In this document: positions 1 through 5,038 of the stretch, in pieces
Numbering within the stretch: position 1 is the stretch's first letter
Layout of the letters: every line of letters begins with the position of its first letter
Origin: Pseudorhodobacter antarcticus
GTDB taxonomy: Bacteria; Pseudomonadota; Alphaproteobacteria; Rhodobacterales; Rhodobacteraceae
Length of the DNA: 5,316 nucleotides
Direction of reading: 5' to 3'
NCBI GenBank assembly: GCA_945860375.1
Contig: CAMAQR010000129.1
Location: 1 to 5,316, forward strand
The notes under the pieces: model-generated
The model's input: the letters and a program-made list of their open reading frames with translations, nothing else
Databases searched by the model: none
Told to the model about the DNA's origin: nothing
Program-made: the position numbers and the translations under genes

Positions 1-172
1 TCATGATCTTCAGTTTGCCGACGGCCGCCCAACCGGCGATATCGGCAATCGAACAGCCCCAGCGGGCCGAAGCTTCGTGAAGTGTAAAAAATACACGCGG
101 TGGTAACGCCACAATGAATCCATCCTCAATGAGACCAGAGGAGGAAACGTGCCTGTGCCGCCTGCTGATCAT
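1..172 (-). CDS. N-terminus of an unidentified protein, runs off the left edge
   Basis: A minus-strand frame is open from ATG at 172-170 to the window edge (57 codons, no stop). I do not recognise the family. The stretch from about residue 21 reads VALPPRVFFTLHEASARWGC and continues SIADIAGWAAVGKLKIM; the pattern 'LHEASARWGC...IADIAGWA..GKL' looks like a helix-turn-helix of the kind in which a short helix pair is followed by a small hydrophobic strand, so a DNA-binding N-terminus is a reasonable guess. The first 20 residues (MISRRHRHVSSSG...) look less protein-like. A GTG at 112-110 is an alternative start, with a GAGG 11 nt upstream; the ATG has no clear Shine-Dalgarno sequence. The gene lies on the inferred island side of the tRNA attachment site, so it is probably cargo of that element. 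Coding status is fairly likely; function is unknown. Confidence 0.5.
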   Translation of the reverse strand, partial: MISRRHRHVSSSGLIEDGFIVALPPRVFFTLHEASARWGCSIADIAGWAAVGKLKIM

Positions 173-214
173 GGTTTCGTATCTGCAAAGCGGGAAATAT
201 CGGCATGCAGGATC

Positions 215-232
215 AGGGCGCAGAAGCGCCCT
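215..232. repeat. Perfect hairpin, 7-bp stem
   Basis: The arms AGGGCGC and GCGCCCT enclose the loop AGAA. It lies about 43 bp upstream of the ATG of the minus-strand partial gene. Neither side carries a proper T-run, so it is not a good intrinsic terminator; an operator or a structured leader are alternatives. Confidence 0.4.
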
Positions 233-297
233 ATTTGACCCATAAATGCTGGTTTTTATAACCTGTTCTGCTTTTGATTGAGGACTGCTCTCCCCAT

Positions 298-314
298 GGG
301 TGCAAGCTGCACCC
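298..314. repeat. Perfect palindrome GGGTGCA-AGC-TGCACCC
   Basis: A 7-bp inverted repeat with a 3-bp spacer. With no T-run and no gene end nearby, a dimeric-regulator binding site is more likely than a terminator. No partner gene is visible in the window. Confidence 0.35.
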
Positions 315-461
315 GGCCTAGATTCGAAGCAAGAGGGCGCTCAGAACGAATCTGTGGATAAAGGGGAGACAAGAAAAATCTGCAAGAGGTCACATCTTCC
401 GGCGAAGATTTCTGCCGCGCCGCATCACGCCTCGATGGTCGACAAGGATCACAAGCACCAT

Positions 462-483
462 CCATGTCAACGCCATGTCAACG
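462..483 (+). repeat. Tandem 11-bp direct repeat CCATGTCAACG x2
   Basis: Two identical, abutting copies (462-472 and 473-483), about one helical turn apart, 140-160 bp from the tRNA core. Direct repeats at this distance from a core site are typical of the arm sites bound by tyrosine integrases or their excisionases; that role is inferred here. Confidence 0.6.
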
Positions 484-503
484 CGCATACGCCATTCTGG
501 CGC

Positions 504-536
504 GGTCCATGCCGGTGAAAATCGGTCAATGCCGGT
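504..536 (+). repeat. Direct repeat GGTC(C/A)ATGCCGGT x2, 20-bp period
   Basis: Copies at 504-516 and 524-536 differ at one base. The period of 20 bp is about two helical turns, so a protein could meet both on one face of the DNA. The pair lies 87 bp before the tRNA-derived core and is a second candidate recombinase arm-site pair. Confidence 0.5.
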
Positions 537-622
537 CGTTGTCGGAATGGAAAATGCGCGAAATCAAAGGCTTGGCGTGTAAGTCATTGGTTTTGCTAAG
601 CTATTGGAATCGCTGGAGTTTT

Positions 623-669
623 GGCTCATAACCTGAAGGTCACAGGTTCAAATCCTGTCCCCGCAACCA
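623..669 (+). other. 3' half of initiator tRNA-Met(CAU): attachment-site core
   Basis: The sequence starts just before the anticodon loop CTCATAA (625-631, anticodon CAT 627-629) and continues through the 3' anticodon stem CCTGA, variable loop, a perfect T-arm (ACAGG 642-646, loop TTCAAAT, CCTGT 654-658), the acceptor strand CCCCGCA (659-665), discriminator A and encoded CCA (667-669). An acceptor strand ending in A72 is the initiator hallmark, since C1 cannot pair with it. The 5' half is absent: upstream bases form neither a D-arm nor an acceptor strand, and the 5' anticodon stem fails at 622. This is therefore not a working tRNA gene but the fragment left when an element integrates into tRNA-fMet with a crossover near the anticodon. 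The terminator just downstream suggests this is the displaced native 3' end. Confidence 0.85.
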
Positions 670-696
670 AAATCTCAAATGATATCAATTGCTTAC

Positions 697-718
697 ACGC
701 CGTCCTCCGGGGCGGCGT
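697..718 (+). terminator. Hairpin terminator after the tRNA fragment
   Basis: A 9-bp stem (697-705 with 710-718, one G-T pair, loop TCCG) is followed by TT, then ACGTTT. It starts 28 nt after the tRNA CCA, the usual place for a tRNA terminator. The T-run is short and interrupted. Keeping it behind the half tRNA argues that the sequence to the right is the original chromosomal side. Confidence 0.65.
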
Positions 719-735
719 TTACGTTTGTACTATCC

Positions 736-754
736 GTGGAAGCACTGTGGAAGC
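736..754 (+). repeat. Direct repeat GTGGAAGC x2, 11-bp period
   Basis: Identical 8-mers at 736-743 and 747-754, one helical turn apart and just beyond the terminator. They could be arm-type sites on the other side of the tRNA core, or chance; no recombinase gene is in the window. Confidence 0.4.
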
Positions 755-789
755 AAGAGAGCGCGAAGTCCTTGGTAGCAAAGCGAAAA

Positions 790-830
790 TCAAGATGTCT
801 CATTCAAAGCACCCTCGTCAGGCGATGGCT
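790..830 (-). pseudogene. Detached 3' end of the small ORF split by IS256
   Basis: When the IS256 element and one target duplication are removed, the minus-strand frame coming from 4971 crosses the joint and continues through PDEGALNETS to a TGA at 792-790. The rebuilt ORF is 76 codons including the stop. The clean continuation supports the insertion model; that the ORF is a real gene is less certain. Confidence 0.45.
822..830 (+). repeat. Left 9-bp target duplication of the IS256 element
   Basis: GCGATGGCT directly abuts the left inverted repeat and matches 4776-4784 base for base. A duplication of 8-9 bp is normal for the IS256 family. Confidence 0.95.
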
Positions 831-857
831 GAGAAACGCGCGAAAGTTGGTGATGCC
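831..857 (+). repeat. IS256 left inverted repeat
   Basis: Pairs with 4749-4775 at 22 of 27 positions. It contains TTGGTG (847-852), a possible -35 for the transposase promoter. Only five bases separate its inner end from the IS21 insertion point at 862/863. Confidence 0.92.
847..852 (+). promoter_or_regulatory. Possible -35 of the IS256 transposase promoter, now detached
   Basis: With the IS21 element and one duplication removed, TTGGTG lies 18 bp from TATCAT (3440-3445), which matches the -10 consensus at five of six bases; the rebuilt start would be about 40 bp before the transposase ATG. The -35 match is only three of six. In the present arrangement the two halves are 2.6 kb apart. This is inferred from spacing and sequence only. 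Confidence 0.3.
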
Positions 858-862
858 CTGAG
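855..862 (+). repeat. Left 8-bp target duplication of the IS21 element
   Basis: GCCCTGAG abuts the left tip of the IS21 element and is identical to 3424-3431. It belongs to the IS256 element, partly to its left inverted repeat. IS21-family elements give duplications of 4-8 bp. Confidence 0.95.
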
Positions 863-868
863 TGCGTG

Positions 869-960
869 TTCCACGCGATGGCGGGCATCGATTCCACGGG
901 ATCGCGGGCAGCCATTCCACGCGAAGGTGGGCAGTCGTTCCACGGGATAGTGGGCAGGTT
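869..960 (+). repeat. IS21 left-end array: four 23-bp repeats
   Basis: Units start at 869, 892, 915 and 938, each exactly 23 bp. The conserved parts are TTCCACG, then (C/G)GA, then GGGCA. In IS21 itself such terminal multiple repeats are the sites bound by IstA; here that role follows from the family. The regular spacing, a little over two helical turns, would place successive units on similar faces of the DNA. Confidence 0.92.
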
Positions 961-1013
961 TGACCGGCAATCAAACGGCATAGGTGTTGGCTGGTGAACA
1001 GCTAGGAGCCACC

Positions 1014-2552
1014 ATGCCAACCGAGAGATTGTCGATGCGCAGAATACGTGACTTGTTGCGACTGAAGTATGCTCAAGGGCTGAGTGAGCGGGCGATTGCC
1101 CTGTCGCTCGGGCTTGGGAAGAGCACGGTTGGGGATTATCTGGCGCGGGCGCGTCAGGCGGGTTTAACCTGGCCGCTGCCTTCGGAACTGGACGACGACA
1201 GTTTGGAGTTGCTGCTGTTTCCCAGCCCGACGATGGCCTCGCGGTTGAACCGGCCTGTGCCGGATTGGGCGGTGATGGACCGCGAGTTACGCCGACCTGG
1301 CGTGACGCGGGCGCTGTTGTGGGAGGAGTATCGGGCCCAGTCTCCGGACGGATTTGGCTATGCCTGGTTCTGCGAGCATTTCGATGCCTGGAAAGGTCGG
1401 GTGCGGCCAACGATGCGCCAGACGCATGTGGGCGGAGAGAAGGCCTTCGTCGACTTTGCGGGTGACACGATCGACGTGATTGACCCGGTGACGGGCGAAG
1501 TGCGGGCCATGAAGCTGTTCGTGGCGGCGATGGGGGCGTCGAATTATACCTATGCCGAGGCGGTTGCGTCTGAAGGGCTGGAGGACTGGACCCTTGCCCA
1601 TGTCCGGATGTTCGCCTTTCTGGGCGGTGTGCCAAAGGCCATCGTTCCGGACAACTTGAAGTCGGCGGTGATCAAGGCCGACCGGTTTGATCCGGGGTTG
1701 AACCGGACCTATGCCGAGATGGCGGCGCATTATGGCACCGCCATTCTGCCTGCGCGGCCTCGCAAACCCCGTGACAAGGCGAAGGTCGAGGTGGCCGTTC
1801 AGGTGGCGCAACGCTGGATTCTGGCGCGTCTGCGGAACCACCGGTTCTTCTCTCTGGCGGAGTTGAACGTGGCGATCCGGCGTCTATTGGACGAGTTGAA
1901 CATGCGCCTGATGCGCGGCTATGGTGCCAGCCGCGCCGACCTGTTCACCACACTAGACCGGCCCAACCTGCAGCCGCTGCCGTCCGATCCCTATGTTTTC
2001 GCCCGCTGGAAGCGCGCCCGTGTGGCACCCGATTACCATGTCGAAGTCGACAGCTCCTGGTATTCCGTCCCCTTTGCCCTGATCAAACAAGAGGTTGATG
2101 TTCGCGTATCAGGGCAGACGGTCGAGATATTCCATCGCGGACAACGGGTTGCGAGCCATGTGCGCACGCCAGGTCGGCGCAGCCATGTGACGGTGCCCGA
2201 TCATATGCCTTCCGCGCACCGTCGCTTCAGCGAATGGACGCCAGCCAGAATGTTGGCGCAGGCGACGAAGACCGGCCCGGGCGTAGCCGCCTTTTGCGAG
2301 ATGGTGATGGCGGACCGCCCGCACCCCGAGCAGGGGTTCCGCACCTGTCTGGGCGTGCTGGCCCTGGTCAAAACCTATGGCCCGGAGCGGGTCGACGCTG
2401 CCTGCCAGCGGGGTGTCACCATCCGTGCCCGCACCGTGACCTCGATCCGTTCGATCCTGAAGACCGGCCTCGACCGAGCCTTCCTGGAATGCTCCGAAGA
2501 ATCCTCCCCCGTCCAGCACGCCAACATTCGTGGCGGCGGCTATTACCACTGA
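1014..2552 (+). CDS. istA: IS21-family transposase IstA
   Basis: A 512-residue DDE/RNase H-fold transposase that binds the terminal repeats, cuts the element's ends and joins them to target DNA with the help of IstB. The N-terminus (about 8-47) is a helix-turn-helix (GLSERAIALSLGLGKSTVGD). The catalytic core runs from about 140 to 270: the first Asp is D147 in AFVDFAGD, the second D213 in IVPDNLKS, and the Glu is E259 in DKAKVEV. A C-terminal beta-rich DNA-binding domain follows from about 335 (YHVEVDSSWYSVPF). The length fits the longer IstA subgroup. The ATG at 1014 is chosen because AGGAG (1004-1008) lies 5 nt upstream; an in-frame GTG at 984 would add ten residues but has no such site. 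The stop is followed after 12 nt by istB, with which it is probably co-transcribed. No frameshift or missing catalytic residue is visible. Confidence 0.97.
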   Translation: MPTERLSMRRIRDLLRLKYAQGLSERAIALSLGLGKSTVGDYLARARQAGLTWPLPSELDDDSLELLLFPSPTMASRLNRPVPDWAVMDRELRRPGVTRALLWEEYRAQSPDGFGYAWFCEHFDAWKGRVRPTMRQTHVGGEKAFVDFAGDTIDVIDPVTGEVRAMKLFVAAMGASNYTYAEAVASEGLEDWTLAHVRMFAFLGGVPKAIVPDNLKSAVIKADRFDPGLNRTYAEMAAHYGTAILPARPRKPRDKAKVEVAVQVAQRWILARLRNHRFFSLAELNVAIRRLLDELNMRLMRGYGASRADLFTTLDRPNLQPLPSDPYVFARWKRARVAPDYHVEVDSSWYSVPFALIKQEVDVRVSGQTVEIFHRGQRVASHVRTPGRRSHVTVPDHMPSAHRRFSEWTPARMLAQATKTGPGVAAFCEMVMADRPHPEQGFRTCLGVLALVKTYGPERVDAACQRGVTIRARTVTSIRSILKTGLDRAFLECSEESSPVQHANIRGGGYYH

Positions 2553-2553
2553 G

Positions 2554-2559
2554 AAAGGA
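2554..2559 (+). promoter_or_regulatory. Ribosome binding site of istB
   Basis: AAAGGA begins just after the istA stop region and lies 5 nt before the istB ATG. A start signal this close to the upstream stop supports coupled translation of istA and istB from one message. Confidence 0.8.
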
Positions 2560-2564
2560 CCAAA

Positions 2565-3326
2565 ATGCTGACCCATCCCACTCATGACCGATTGCTGGCC
2601 CTCGGCTTGACCGGCATTGCCAAAGCGCTTGACGAGCAGCGAAGGTCGGCAGCCTTCGATGATCTCTCGTTTGAAGATCGCCTCGGCCTGCTGGTCGACC
2701 GCGAGGCCGCCGAACGTGACGGCAAGAAGCTGGCCTCGCGTCTCAAGTTCGCCGCCCTGCGTCAGGACGCCAGCGTCGAGGATATGGACCTGCGCACACC
2801 ACGCGGCCTTGACCGCAGCGTCATGGCCCATCTTGCGGATGGCGGCTGGATCGCGCGCCATGAGAACCTGCTCATCACCGGACCCACTGGTCTTGGCAAA
2901 AGCTGGATCGCCTGCGCTCTGGGCCATAAGGCGTGCCGTGACGGGCGGCCCGTCCTCTATCAACGCGCCCCGCGCATGTTCGAAGCCCTTGCTCTGGCCC
3001 GCGGTGACGGCCGCCACGAACGCATCCTCAAAACCATCGCCCGCATGGATGTGCTGATCATCGACGATTGGGGCCTCGCCGTCCTCACCGCCCCGGAACG
3101 CCGGGACCTCCTGGAAATCCTCGAAGACCGCCACGGCCGCGCATCCACAATCGTCACCAGCCAACTGCCCGTCGAGCACTGGCACGAAGCGATCGGCGAC
3201 CCAACCTTGGCCGACGCCATCCTCGATCGTCTCGTCCACAACGCCCACAGGCTCAAACTTATCGGAGAAAGCATGCGAAAAGCCGCCGCCCGCAACACAA
3301 GCCTTGACCTGTCAGCACAAGCCTGA
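2565..3326 (+). CDS. istB: IS21-family AAA+ ATPase helper IstB
   Basis: A 253-residue DnaC-like AAA+ ATPase that assembles on target DNA, bends it, and delivers it to IstA, thereby guiding target choice and activating integration. An N-terminal helical domain (1-95) carries the IstB signature LRLLGL-type start (here LLALGLTGIAKAL) and KFAALRQDASVEDMDL. The Walker A motif is GPTGLGKS (106-113), Walker B is VLIIDDWG (163-170), the sensor I segment is TIVTSQLP (195-202), and LDRLVH (220-225) supplies the likely arginine finger R222. The C-terminus RLKLIGESMRK is typical of the family. Length is normal for IstB. The downstream region to 3423 holds only the right-end repeats, so istB is the last gene of the element. 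All key residues are present, so it should be active. Confidence 0.97.
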   Translation: MLTHPTHDRLLALGLTGIAKALDEQRRSAAFDDLSFEDRLGLLVDREAAERDGKKLASRLKFAALRQDASVEDMDLRTPRGLDRSVMAHLADGGWIARHENLLITGPTGLGKSWIACALGHKACRDGRPVLYQRAPRMFEALALARGDGRHERILKTIARMDVLIIDDWGLAVLTAPERRDLLEILEDRHGRASTIVTSQLPVEHWHEAIGDPTLADAILDRLVHNAHRLKLIGESMRKAAARNTSLDLSAQA

Positions 3327-3353
3327 CTCCATGAAACCGTCGGTCAGATCAGC

Positions 3354-3417
3354 TGCCCGCGATGCCGTGGAATGAGTGCCCGCGATCCCGTGGAATCGAT
3401 GCCCATCTTCCGTGGAA
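3354..3417 (-). repeat. IS21 right-end array: three inverted repeats
   Basis: Read on the minus strand, the units begin TTCCACG at 3417, 3395 and 3372 and each continues to GGGCA. The two inner units keep the 23-bp period; the outermost is 22 bp because one base is missing between TTCCACG and GGGCA. The outermost two units match the left end closely, giving the terminal inverted repeat. They are the expected IstA binding sites. Confidence 0.92.
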
Positions 3418-3423
3418 TGCGCA

Positions 3424-3431
3424 GCCCTGAG
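3424..3431 (+). repeat. Right 8-bp target duplication of the IS21 element
   Basis: GCCCTGAG, identical to 855-862. Sequence from 3432 onward is again IS256 leader. Confidence 0.95.
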
Positions 3432-3439
3432 GGGCGGCA

Positions 3440-3445
3440 TATCAT
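3440..3445 (+). promoter_or_regulatory. Possible -10 box of the IS256 transposase
   Basis: TATCAT, one base off consensus, lies 49 bp before the transposase ATG. Its candidate -35 partner was carried away by the IS21 insertion. The new bases 17-18 bp upstream belong to the IS21 tip and show no TTGACA-like match, so any present expression would need read-through from istAB or another promoter. Confidence 0.3.
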
Positions 3446-3494
3446 GGCGGTGTTCAGACGCCGTCAATTCTCTGCTGAGAAAAGGATATGCCAC

Positions 3495-4745
3495 ATGTCA
3501 GAGACTACCGTTACTCAACTTCCCGATCCATCGGGATTTAGCGCCGACCCGTTCACGGATGTTATCCGCGATGGAGCCCGCAAGCTAATTGAACAGGCGA
3601 TCCATGCCGAGCTGGCCGCACTCATGAATGCCTTTTCCGGGGAAAAGCTCGAGGACGGGCGGGCGCGTCTGGTCCGTCATGGTCACCTACCGGAACGCGA
3701 GGTGATGACGGGCATTGGTCCGGTGCCCGTGAAGGTTCCGCGTGTGCGGGATCGGGGCGCTTGCGAAGACAAGATCACGTTCGCGCCCAGCATCCTGCCG
3801 CGGTATCTGCGCAAAGCAAAATCGGTCGAAGAACTGCTGCCGTGGCTTTACCTCAAGGGCGTGTCCACGGGTGACTTCACCGAGGCGCTGGAGGCGCTGC
3901 TGGGGCCGAACGCCAAGGGCCTGTCTGCCAAGACTGTCACGCGGTTGAAGGCCGACTGGTGGCAGGACTACGAGGCTTGGCAGAAACGTGACCTCGGCAA
4001 CCGGCGATTTCTCTACATCTGGGCCGATGGCGTCTACTTCAAACCGCGCATGGCAGAAAAAAAGCAATGTGTTTTGGTGATCGTGGGCGCCGATGAATAT
4101 GGCCGCAAGGAGCTGCTGGCGATGACCGACGGCTTTCGCGAAAGCACGCAAAGCTGGCGCGAGGTGCTGCTGGATCTAAAGCGTCGCGGCCTGAAACAGG
4201 ACCCGAAACTGGCCATTGGCGACGGCGCACTTGGCTTTTGGACGGCCCTGCGCGAGGTGTTCGCCGCGACGCGGGAGCAACGGTGCTGGGTCCACAAGAC
4301 TATGAACGTTCTGAACGCGATGCCGAAATCCGTGCAGACCAAGGCGAAGGCACACCTGCACGACATCTGGCAGGCCGAGACGAAAGCCAAAGCGAACGCA
4401 GCCTTCGATTTCTTCGTCGATACTTACGGCATCAAATGGGACAAGGCGGTCGCCAAGCTGATCAAGGACCGCGACGCGCTGCTGACCTTCTACAATTATC
4501 CGGCGGAACACTGGAAACACATCCGAACGTCGAACCCGATCGAAAGCACCTTCGCAACGGTCCGGCATCGCACAAAACGCACCAAGGGCTGCCTCAGTCG
4601 CAAGACCGGCTTGGCCATGGCGTTCAAGCTGATGATGTCGGCGCAGAAGAAATGGCGCAAACTCGACGGCCAGAACCGCCTCCCCGAGATCATCCAGGGG
4701 ATTGAGTTCCGAGACGGGATCCGCCAACTTCAAGTTGCCGCCTGA
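3495..4745 (+). CDS. IS256-family (Mutator-type) transposase
   Basis: A 416-residue DDE transposase that acts on the inverted repeats at 831 and 4775; IS256 elements move by copying out to a circular intermediate. The N-terminal region (1-125) includes LIEQAIHAELAALMNAF and the conserved segment VMTGIGPVPVKVPRVRDR. The catalytic residues are D178 (WADGVYFK), D243 (AIGDGALGFW) and E350 (NPIESTFATVRHRT). Between the last two lies the family C/H signature CWVHKTMNVLNAMPKS (C264, H267). The C-terminus KLMMSAQKKWRKLDG...RLPEIIQGI.F is typical. ATG 3495 is chosen because AAAGGA (3481-3486) lies 8 nt upstream and because MSETT... starts the normal family length; the frame is open back to 3372, but that part encodes IS21 tip and IS256 leader sequence. 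The gene is intact although its upstream promoter region was split by IS21. Confidence 0.97.
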   Translation: MSETTVTQLPDPSGFSADPFTDVIRDGARKLIEQAIHAELAALMNAFSGEKLEDGRARLVRHGHLPEREVMTGIGPVPVKVPRVRDRGACEDKITFAPSILPRYLRKAKSVEELLPWLYLKGVSTGDFTEALEALLGPNAKGLSAKTVTRLKADWWQDYEAWQKRDLGNRRFLYIWADGVYFKPRMAEKKQCVLVIVGADEYGRKELLAMTDGFRESTQSWREVLLDLKRRGLKQDPKLAIGDGALGFWTALREVFAATREQRCWVHKTMNVLNAMPKSVQTKAKAHLHDIWQAETKAKANAAFDFFVDTYGIKWDKAVAKLIKDRDALLTFYNYPAEHWKHIRTSNPIESTFATVRHRTKRTKGCLSRKTGLAMAFKLMMSAQKKWRKLDGQNRLPEIIQGIEFRDGIRQLQVAA

Positions 4746-4748
4746 TCA

Positions 4749-4775
4749 AGCGTCACCAACTTTTGCGCATATCTC
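4749..4775 (-). repeat. IS256 right inverted repeat
   Basis: Lies 3 bp after the transposase stop and pairs with 831-857 at 22 of 27 bases. On the minus strand its outer bases supply a replacement 3' end and stop codon for the small ORF it interrupted. Confidence 0.92.
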
Positions 4776-4971
4776 GCGATGGCTCGTCGGCATCCGCTTT
4801 GATAATAGCCTGCAGATCGGCAAGATGGGTTTTCGTAAAGTAGATCGTCACCTCTTGGTTGGCTAGAACGACAGGAATCCGCCTCGTGCCTGCCAGGACG
4901 ATGAGGATGCCACCTCGGCGCAGCCGAACCCCTTGATCAGACGTTCCTTCAGTGGATGACAGGTCGATCAT
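4753..4971 (-). pseudogene. Small hypothetical ORF truncated by IS256
   Basis: I do not recognise this protein. The first 65 residues are native: a polar start (MIDLSSTEGTSDQG), a hydrophobic beta-like stretch (GGILIVLAG, RIPVVLANQEVTIYF) and a helix (HLADLQAIIKADADE). There is no signal peptide or membrane segment. The last seven residues (RDMRKSW) and the stop come from the IS256 right inverted repeat. Without the insertion the frame continues ten residues (PDEGALNETS) to a stop at 790-792, giving 75 residues. The ATG at 4971 is the first start after an in-frame stop 18 nt upstream, and it has no good ribosome binding site, so coding status is uncertain. A plus-strand ORF of 77 residues also becomes continuous across the same joint (679-821 to 4866), but it starts inside the tRNA-terminator spacer and looks less convincing. 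Loss of only the C-terminal tail may leave a working protein if the gene is real. Confidence 0.45.
4776..4784 (+). repeat. Right 9-bp target duplication of the IS256 element
   Basis: GCGATGGCT, identical to 822-830, directly after the right inverted repeat. Confidence 0.95.
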
Positions 4972-5038
4972 AGTCGCCAGGCACGCTCATCTGCCGCCTG
5001 AAGGACGAACACACAGGGGCGATGCTTTCGCAAGATAA

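Larger units (their letters stand above)
173..622. other. Gene-poor island end with repeats and palindromes
   Basis: No frame here reads like a protein: the longest ones are rich in His, Arg, Pro and Cys, show no domain pattern and lack ribosome binding sites. What can be seen is a 7-bp hairpin at 215-232 (AGGGCGC/GCGCCCT, loop AGAA), a 7-bp hairpin at 298-314 (GGGTGCA/TGCACCC, loop AGC), a lone consensus DnaA box on the minus strand at 353-361, a tandem 11-bp repeat at 462-483 and a 13-bp direct repeat at 504-516 and 524-536. The repeats lie next to the attachment site and could be recombinase arm sites, which is inference. Confidence 0.5.
863..3423 (+). mobile_element. IS21-family insertion sequence (istA-istB), complete
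   Basis: A 2561-bp element that begins TGCG and ends GCA, giving the TG...CA tips typical of IS21. Both ends carry multiple copies of a repeat of about 23 bp in inverted orientation (four on the left, three on the right). The outer ~47 bp form a near-perfect inverted repeat with one gap and a few mismatches. It carries two tandem genes, istA then istB, both full-length, with a 12-nt gap. A perfect 8-bp duplication flanks it. The intact genes and identical duplications suggest a fairly recent insertion. Its genes run in the same direction as the host IS256 transposase. Confidence 0.97.
831..4775 (+). mobile_element. IS256-family element, complete, interrupted by an IS21 element
   Basis: The ends are 27-bp imperfect inverted repeats (831-857 and 4749-4775; 22 of 27 positions match, sharing GAGA at the tip and AAAGTTGGTGA inside) flanked by a perfect 9-bp duplication. 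It encodes one intact IS256-type transposase (3495-4745). Without the nested IS21 and one 8-bp duplication it is 1376 bp, the usual size for this family. The ends and the transposase all look functional, so the whole 3945-bp unit could move with the IS21 as passenger, though the greater length would be expected to lower the frequency. I do not assign an ISfinder name. Confidence 0.95.

Noticed and set aside
353..361. Perfect consensus DnaA box on the minus strand
   Set aside because: It stands alone, with no cluster of boxes, AT-rich unwinding region, iterons or rep gene. A single 9-mer match in a window of this size is not rare.
300..518. 72-codon plus-strand ORF in the repeat region
   Set aside because: Composition is His/Pro/Arg-rich with no domain pattern and no ribosome binding site, and it covers the direct repeats and a hairpin. 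It overlaps an equally poor minus-strand ORF.
623..669. A functional tRNA gene
   Set aside because: The 5' acceptor strand, D-arm and a sound 5' anticodon stem are missing.
621..950. 109-codon plus-strand ORF
   Set aside because: It begins in the tRNA fragment and runs through a terminator hairpin, an IS256 end and the IS21 repeat array, so it is a product of the junctions.
869..960. The regular 23-bp repeats considered as a CRISPR-like array or iterons
   Set aside because: There are no unique spacers, and inverted copies occur at the other end of the same element, which fits IS21 terminal IstA sites.
960..986. istA promoter TTGACC with TAGGTG
   Set aside because: The spacing is 15 bp and the -10 is a poor match, so I cannot support it as a promoter from sequence alone.
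790..1635. 281-codon minus-strand ORF
   Set aside because: It is antisense to the istA start and the IS21 left end; Pro/Ser/Arg-rich composition is typical of a shadow frame in GC-rich DNA.
2109..3248. 379-codon minus-strand ORF opposite istA and istB
   Set aside because: It lies wholly antisense to two well-supported genes with intact motifs and has no recognisable domain; it is a GC-rich shadow frame.
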